In this document: positions 53,501-62,500 of the stretch, one piece after another
How positions within the stretch are numbered: position 1 is the first letter of the stretch
How the letters are laid out: every line of letters starts with the position of its first letter
Assembly (NCBI GenBank): GCA_037179385.1
Contig: CM074187.1
Coordinates: 12,401,450 to 12,465,449 of the forward strand
Length of the DNA: 64,000 bases
Origin: Holothuria scabra
Lineage: Eukaryota; Echinodermata; Holothuroidea; Aspidochirotida; Holothuriidae
Reading direction: 5' to 3'
Translations under genes and position numbers: made by a program
Notes under the pieces: model-generated
Seen by the model: the letters and a program-made list of their open reading frames with translations, nothing else
Told to the model about the DNA's origin: nothing
Databases searched by the model: none

Positions 53501-56500
53501 CTTTTTACTGTAACATATTTTTTTGCAAAAATGTTGTGCTTTCATCTTTAAATTTAGTGGTCTTTTATAATTATGACCTCAATTTCAAATAGTTTCAAGC
53601 TTAATTACATTGCATGACTTAATGCTTAAGATCTATATTCAGAATAGATAACATCAGTTCTTACCAAGGTTGCAAAACTTGAATTCTCCTGTACTCCCAA
53701 AACCAGTTGAGTATCCAATATAATTCACTTGGAATGGGTTTGGATCCGTCCAGTCCATAAATGGGAAGCCTTCACCATACCTGCCAACTGCAATATAGCC
53801 ATTTGTGTCATATGTTATCCAGAAACCACGAAATTCATTCTGGTTAAGAATTCCTGGGGTAGACACATCAGCTTTACTGTCACACTGGGCACAAGAACGT
53901 ATAACAGACCTAGTGTTTCCCCAACCACCAATGACTATCTCGTACAATTGTCCCCCGCCAGTGTTGGAGGAGGACAATGCAATATGAACATCACTAGCTG
54001 CTTTAACTTCAAATTCAACACGATTAGATGGCAGGGGAGAAGGATGGTATCGGTAATAATAATCAAGATCTGTGCCTCGAGAGGTATACGTTTCACATTC
54101 TGAAAACAAAAATAAAAAAAAAAAATTCATGCAGTCATGGATAATTTATTATATCAAATGAATTCTAACTGTAACTTTTGTATAAACTATATTTGTCATT
54201 ACCTTTACTAGTGAGGTGAAAAACAGTAACAGTAGCAAAACTTGCAAAATCAATGGTGTTTCATTTTAAAGGAAGCCATCTAAGCCCATACCTGCATATC
54301 TGTTTGGAAGCTAATTGCAGCTATGTTAATATGCCTACTGATGTCACATTTCCATAGTTCCAAAATGTTTCAATGAATTTTCCAATACCAGCACTATTGT
54401 GCTCAATACACATTCGTACAATGTTATGTATTGGCCTACAAATAGGCCACATAACAGGCTGCTAATCAGAAATAATGTTGTGACATAACAGCATGCAAAT
54501 TACACCTTCAAGTGAGCTCTTTTCATGCAAAAGAAACATTTCCACTAGAGATACCTAAGCAAGCTGTGGACTTAGCCATTGTGCAAATAGTTGCATTAAG
54601 GTAAGCTTTAAGGAGTCTGTATATAAAAATGAGCATAAAAATGAGGAGAAAGGGAGATAATAATTCACCCTCTGATACATAGCAGAATTAAATCAACAAA
54701 CCATAAAACAAACCAGTTTAATTTGACCATATATTCCTAAATGGTCCCATTTCTAGGTTAATGTCTATTGTCCCCTTCTCACTGTCCTTTGTCTCAGTAT
54801 GTTGGTCCCCTTTCCCATTGGTCCCCTGTTTCTAAGGTAAAATGCCTTAAGGGAAGTGAACCTGTTAATGCTCCAAATAAATACATGAGGAATTTCTTAC
54901 CCTATTAGATATTTCACCCAAGTCCCCACCAAAAGCAAGGTTTGATGGGGCAATCAAATTTTACCTGACTTCCTGCTTAACTCATTCAAGCATGCTCCAA
55001 GAAACCACAAGCTTGATAAGAGAGAGCTAGCAGAAGATGAAAACAAAGGTGGAATAATACTGGTCAGATGTGCCATTGTTTGGGAGGTGTGAAAGGCAAG
55101 CAGTAAGGCAACTTCCTATCTGGTTGCTGTTGACCTTTGTTCACTGAAGCAAAAAGGTGTGGACAGAATTTTTATAGGCAGAGAAATTCAACATGTAGGG
55201 AGAAACATCTGGAAGACTGATTCCACATCACCAACTACCCCTAACTCTCTGTAAGAGTTGGCCTATAGCTGATTATTATGAAGTCATGGCAACATATTTG
55301 TTGAACTTCACTGATAGTCTATCATGCAATCAAGATATAAAATGCATCACATGCATGTTACAAATACATTTAGTTCTTTCTAAAATGTAAGGTTTCATAT
55401 TTGCACATTGTATCAATCAAGAAATAAAATACAAGTTACGCATACCTTTAGGCTTCTCACAAATGTAAGGTTTGGTATTTGTGCATATCATATCATCCCA
55501 CATGCCTTGCTTGTTATCTTGAACCATGGCTGCAACACATGCTTCTCCCCCCTCTGGGTAATTAGGATTCCCTGCTGCCCAGTTCTCAAAGTCAAGCTGA
55601 AGAGACATACACACAAAAAACAAAATCTAATAATTTAAACACTTTTATTAATTATCAATACATTTTTCGGTGGTACTATCTGGGTTCGCAGTTTTTCTAT
55701 ATATATATTCCGTAAAAAATAATACAGTAACATGCAACTCAATAGATACAACCATTCATGAACAGATGGGAAGTAAAGTGATGGAGTAGAATTAAAATGT
55801 AAATATATGTCACCTTTGGAAAATACCAGATAGGGTTTACTAACTCAAAGGTTCACATGCTTGAAGGTTTACAAGCTTGAAGGTTCACAAGCGTGAAGGT
55901 TCATCAGCTGGAAGACTCACCAGCTTAAAGATTCACAACACAAAAGGGCCACTAGTTTAAAGGTTCACTACATAGAAGGCTCACTAGAGTGAAGGTTCAC
56001 CATGTAGAAGGTTCATGGACCACACCATCAACAGCTTACACATCATTCATACACCTGATAAGCCTTTGGGTAAAATTGACCATAGCATTAGTATTAGTTT
56101 AACTGGAGTGGAGTAACTGTTAGCCTTCTTTTAAATATTGTAGATTCACTATATAAATGGTTCACTTTATAGAAGGTCACTAGGCTGAAAGTGTGCTAGC
56201 TTGAAGGTTCATTGTATATAAGTTTCACTACATAGAAGGTTCACTATTTAAATCCTTATTGTGTGCAATGTCCTTCATGAGGCTAATCTGCATTCAAACA
56301 CTATGCCTAATTCTTTAGCTAACCAATATATTAACCCTTTTTTCAGTGTTTGCACGGGTAACCCGGGCACCTGCAATCATATTACCCGGTTTCAAATCTA
56401 CTACCCAAATCTTAAAAAAAAATGCATGCGAAAAGGATCACCCCATTTAGGCCATTGCCCACAGTTATGGACCAAAATATTTTGCCAATTTGGCATAAAC

Positions 56501-59500
56501 ATTCTCCGAGACTGAGAATGAAGAGAGCCCCTAGAAATTATGTGTAAGTTTGAAAGTTGTCTGTACTTCGTTTCTGAAGTTGAGATTTTTATCAGCGTGT
56601 GGCCAGATCGCGCTATCGTCATGTAGTGAGTTACTTCCCACACATCACATGTACAGTATATCCCTTATAAACTTGCGCCCAAGCAAGTTATCTGACGGCC
56701 GATTTGAAATCACATTGTACTGTTTCACGCAAACATGATAGACATATTGCCCCTGCCCAGCTGGCAAAGACAGTGTCCGACAGTAACATTCGGCATTCTA
56801 GGTAAACTGAGCCTAGCATGTATATGATCTTATAATTAATACCGTATGCCACCTCGAGTAATATCCTCGAAGGCTCAATAATGTCAGTTTTAGGCAAATC
56901 AACACTTTGCCACTTTCTATTTAAGTAAAACGACATCAATATAACACTGTAAACATTCACGAAAAAAGTTTTTGAAACAGGCCATTACACATTACGTTAT
57001 TTTGCCCCAAAATGGCGACAGAGTACAAAGTTTATGTGTGAAAGCTATGTTACTGTGCCTGGATGTCAACATGAGGCTACCTACGTAAGAACGTACATAC
57101 CCCATTAGTGATAATTCCAACGCACATTGTACGATAGTGTGAGGGAAGTTCACAAACATGACGTCGTTTGTTTACAATCAGTAATTTTGGACGTGCAAGA
57201 GAATACCATAATACAGGGTTCTGATTGGTTGATATTTATAAATCAGTGTTTTAAAAGGAGAAGCTTTGAGCTCTTAGTATGCTTGCTCCTCGGGTAGGAA
57301 AGCGTCCCAAAATTCAATATCAAATTGATATAGGCCTTGGGAAGTACTAATTTTCTTATTTGACTGTTTTCTGTTATGTTTCTTTTACTTGTTATTTTGA
57401 TTTAAAACAAAACGAGACGATAAAACCTTCAGACAAATCAAATGTTTTTGGACTTAATTGAGAATGTGATCGCTACACCTCTCCAGTACAGCTTTAAATG
57501 TTACCATGCATGTCTTTTGGAGTATGCCTTACAAAATGCTCATTTCTTTTAGTCACCGTAACACTAGGTAACGCGGGTACCTGACGGGTATGGCGATTGG
57601 GTACCCGGGTCCTATTTTTAGTACCCGTGCAAACACTACCTTTTTTGTAATCAATGTAAAATTTCCTTCAATACAAGTGGATCTTCTCTTTAGTGAACCT
57701 GTAAACTACATGTGCATCCAGCAGAATAATATGACTTTTCCTTTCACATATATCTTAAAGTGCTTCAACAGTATTTTTGAAACTGGTGTAGTATCAATAT
57801 AATATCATTCTCACATCCAAAAAGAAAAAAAATACTTGGGGTGAAAAAAGTCAGCACTGGCAATTGTGAAAATATCTTTTGTTTGTTTACTTACGCTACT
57901 CCCATCAGTCCATACAAAGTTGGTTCTGCTTCCAGTGTCATGGAGTCCAATCCAGGAGTTGATTCCAATTGAATCAACCCTCACTATAGACAAAGCAATA
58001 TCACAAAAAAGTTGGTTAGGTCAGTTCACAGGCACAGGTATAGACTAATCCGATCAGCAAGTAATGGTCTGGATTTTCGTCAGCCATAGCTGGGTTCTAT
58101 CACCTACTAATCTTCAATTTCCTTGCTTACCTGTATCATGGATGGTTGTACACTGAAATGCCTCTTGATTCTCTTAATGTGACCGTATATGAGGGTTTGA
58201 AAGTACATTCTGCGAATAATTGAAGACGATTTAAGGCTGATGGACCCTACTAAAGACTGCTTACAGTCGCTAAACACAATCACTAATAGTATTCGTCTAT
58301 ACCTTTTTCTAGGTTTCCCTGCCATATGCTGCTATTTTCAATTTAACTTCAAATGCTACCTAGGCAAGCTATGAACACCATACTTAAAATCAGTCCAATC
58401 ATATCAGACATTGTAAAGATATAAACAACATATCCTGGGTTAAAGGGAAGGTTTAAGCGAAAATTTAATTTTGATATGTGAAAGTGGAACCAAAACTACA
58501 TAGTGTGGTGAAAGTTCCATTCAAATCTGACATGTAGTTCTCGAGATATCGGTAAATGAAGTCAGTAGATTTATGTTCCAAAGTGAGTTTGAGGGCAGCA
58601 GAACTTATATCACTTCCTCAAATTGACAAGGAATGCTTTGTTTTCCTTTGTTTTATTAGACTGTTGTGTTGACCTTGGAGTTAACTGGAATAGAACCTCC
58701 CTGTGGGGGGTGCAAAGTTTGTAAAGTTCTCATGCCACTAAGGCAATTACATTTTTACAATGAGGGTTTTTTGAGGCGAAAATCAACTTTAAAGTTTAAA
58801 GAAAAACAAAAGACTGTGCACTAATGTGGGGATATGATGTCATATAGGCTTGCTTCAAGTTCACCTTTTGTTGAAAATGTGACAACTTTACATACTCATA
58901 TCTTGAGAACTACACATCAGATTTCAATGCAAATTTCACCAAAATGCTTAGAACAAAATACCCCTCTGACATACCAAATCCTGTAATGACCTTAAACCCT
59001 TCTTTTAATGTTGTTATTTTATGCTTTGACCCATTCAACATTGAGATTTTATAATGTCAAACAAAAGTTTCATATTGACCCATTCAATATTGAGATTTTA
59101 TAATGTCAAACAAAAGTTTCATATCATAGCCTATACCCAAATGATGAGGAGAAGGGCAAGGGGGAGGGTGTGGAGAAGTTTTGAAACCTCCTCTCCTTAG
59201 AAGATATAAAGCTACAATTGCCATAAAACATTTAATATGTACCTCCACCCTCACATCTGAATGCATAAAATGCACTCATCTTTATAGTTGTACTTGGGAT
59301 TGTGCTGTTTAAATGCGATCATTTACAGTACAAATAATACATTAATTGACATTAATGAATTATATTAACATTTTCAACCTGTTTGTCTTTCAAGAGTAAA
59401 GAGTATTGCATTGCATGAATGAATAATTCTGCACTGATGTTTTAAAACAAAATAATGCACTCTCAGAGTTAATAGTTTTTCTGGATGCACTCTAGCTGCA

Positions 59501-62500
59501 TCCTTGGAACCCAAATCAGAACAAATTCCTTGATCCAAAGCTACCATGTTCAAAATCTTTGAGGTGACAATTAAGAATGAGTCGGGTGTCCTTCAGGTTT
59601 TCTATATAGCCATCTTATCACCCTGCAAACTTGTCAAAGGATTACCACAGGTAAGTAAGGTTATATTATGTAAATAGGGAGTGAGGACGGAGGATGTGGA
59701 TGATGGCTTTTCTGGATGTGCTCGGGATGCACTCTCAGCTGATTTATGCTGTGCTAAAGTACAGTTCATCAATGTTTCAACTTTGATTAAAAAAATGACA
59801 AAATTTTCGACCAATCTTACTTGAAATGTAAGACTGTTCATCTTCATCATTAATGGCCACCAGATGAGCATTTTCATTAAAACAGGCAGTTTCAGCAGAA
59901 TTCCAGTCCAATCTTGCTGTGCTTGCATAGTAGCATGAGTCACCAAATAAATTCCAACCAGCTGGACACTCTCCAACAGCTGTTGTATGCAAAAAACGAA
60001 ACAACTGTAATGTCTCTTATTTTGAATTCGATTCTACACTCCATTAATGCTGCAGTTCACTGTAAAATCGAAAAAAAAAAAAAGTTCTCACTGTTTTGGG
60101 ATCTAAGTCAGTAAAAAGTTGAATATTCAAAGGATCTCTGTAGTCTGGCCCAGATGGTTTGCTAGATCAAAGGCATGTCAGCTGGATCAATGGGTTGCCC
60201 AGGTGAAGGTTCACAGGGCCAAATATTACCACCACGATAAAGGTAGTCCTCTATATTGAAGGTTCATTATAGTTAAAAGCTTAGGTCTAGTGACATAATG
60301 TTAACTTTTTCAAATAAAGCTACTGTCCAGTTATAATTTGAAGTTGTCTGCCAAATTAAACATAGCCCAGGCTTACTTATTACTAGACACTTCAGGTCAT
60401 TGATGAAAGAAAACTGCAAGACTTTTTTTACTCTACTGACACTATATAGACCCTTTCAGATGGTCAGCTCACTCTTGTCTAGGGTCATCATCTAGGGTCT
60501 AAGGAAGAAGATAAACCAAGTATTCATGAAATGCAAGTATCAACAGACTAGTAAGCCAAATTATCCTGTTTTACAGTAAACTGAGCAGGACCAGCACAAA
60601 TAAGGAGTTTTGAGTAGGGAAAGACAAGTAATCTATTCAGAGATTCTAAGGACATGACCCTTCTATCTAACAAATTTTTAAAAGTCCTGTCCACTTTGGG
60701 ATTAATATAAGAACAGGAGTGCAATTTATACTTAACATGAACATAAGAACTGGTACGTGGCTGATAGCACTGACTGCCGTATGCCAAATAAATTGGCCAG
60801 TGATTGCTTAACCCTTTACCGTTGTGTTCCGATCGGGGCATATTTGTGCGCCTCGGGATTGGGCGGAAAAGCGGACGTAGCCCGCCCCGCATCGGCTTCC
60901 GTAGGCCATTGACCCGTGACCTTAAACTATTGTCTCTCTCGCTCTTGTGGCCGAATTTTCGGGTAGCTACTCGCAGTTTCAAGCTCCGCGTGAAACAGTA
61001 AAGATGTGTGACAGCGAGCTCTCCGCATGGGTCCAAAAGGACCCAAACAACGGTAAAGGGTTAACCAAATTGTGGCTTTCATACATACCACAAGACATAC
61101 ATTTGTACATACTGTATCCAACCAGAAATAGACATCTTCAAAATTTTAAAACATTCAGGACTTCATTCCGGCACTAAATTACAAGAAGTGATCAAAAGAA
61201 ATGCATGGTTGACTTGAAAAACTTTGAAGTATCCAGTGTGCTAATATTAGGGAAACTTGGTAATACCCAAACTAGATATTGCAGGATTTATAGTACATCC
61301 ACCACAAAGATTAAAATCTTTAGTAACCATAACATTACTGAATGCACATCTTTTGCAAAGGATTTCAATGCCATTATTATCACTGGTAAAAAAGTTTTCC
61401 TCAATGAAACCAGTTTTAATATGAGGGTTCGAAGTTGGAACTCACCCAAGTTTGGAGAAACACTGTAGACAGGTTGACCTGAGCAATGAAAATTAAGATA
61501 TTGTTTAATCTTCATTTTAGAACTTATTACACTTTTGTAATACATGGAAACTTTTATTCTGAAATGATTTATGACAAATCTGCAGAGATACTTTTATGAG
61601 GCAGTTGTTAAAATGTACAATTGGTACAGAGGAAAATATTGGTTGGGCTTGCAATTACAATTTCATAGCAATGATAGTACCTCTTAAAAATGGTCCTATG
61701 ATGGTTACCATTACAACACTTTAAGGTGAAGGGAACTTAAACAGCAAATTGTTAAAGAAATTTCTAGGGAGTGACATTTGGGTTCCTTAGAGCTGGGTGT
61801 TTTATTGAGATCTATAATAGTTGTTGAAGAGGTTACAGATATAATAAATTCCAAATTTGATGGCACCAACAAAGAATTAGAGAGAATAGAGCATATGATG
61901 AACACAGTAACCTATGGACTTATAAACATTTACAGAATCATGACGAATCTAGTAAACAGCTATTTACAAAACTAACCAGGTGTGAGTGGATTTAGCCACA
62001 GCCCTATGACCAACCTTGAAAAAAAATAATCACTATGAACCTTATTACATTTGAGGCACAAACATTGTACCATTTTGCATCTGGAGAACTAAAACAGTTG
62101 TTTTTTTCTCCCTCCCCTTAGATCTTTTCCTAGTGGCATGCTACAAAACCCTTCCCATGACTTAATTCTGGCTATGCTACTGCCAGGCGTCCACTGTCCA
62201 GTCAGATGTTAATCAACAGACCAAAGGTCTAGCATAAAATAATTTAAGTTTGACGTTTGATCTCAGGTTCTTGTGAAACATGAGATCTTAGCTCAAATGA
62301 CCATGAGAAATTTGATCCATTTTAAAAGAACCCATGTTAAGACAAAATTTGTAACCAATTGTACTCAGTGCCACCCTTCTGGTTGAGCTATTGTTGTGCC
62401 AAAAAGGCCATCAAAATGGTTCAAAAAGTTGCTCTTTATTGAGTACCCTCTTATTGAGTACGGGATACTGTGATGAGATGCCAGTTATTTAGTAGGCAAT

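Noticed and set aside
53219..53545. Minus-strand open frame of 108 residues with several Cys and Trp between exons 5 and 6
   Set aside because: It looked like a possible extra CTLD start, but lacks the conserved spacing and is not needed: exons 5 and 6 join in phase without it.
59602..59976. Open frame of 124 residues overlapping exon 2
   Set aside because: Wrong frame: the shorter frame has the CTLD motifs and correct splice phases.
60548..61036. Minus-strand open frame of 162 residues, one of the longest in the window
   Set aside because: It runs through the GC-rich interior of the TTAA-flanked element and has no domain, signal or splice context; it is a by-product of the insertion.
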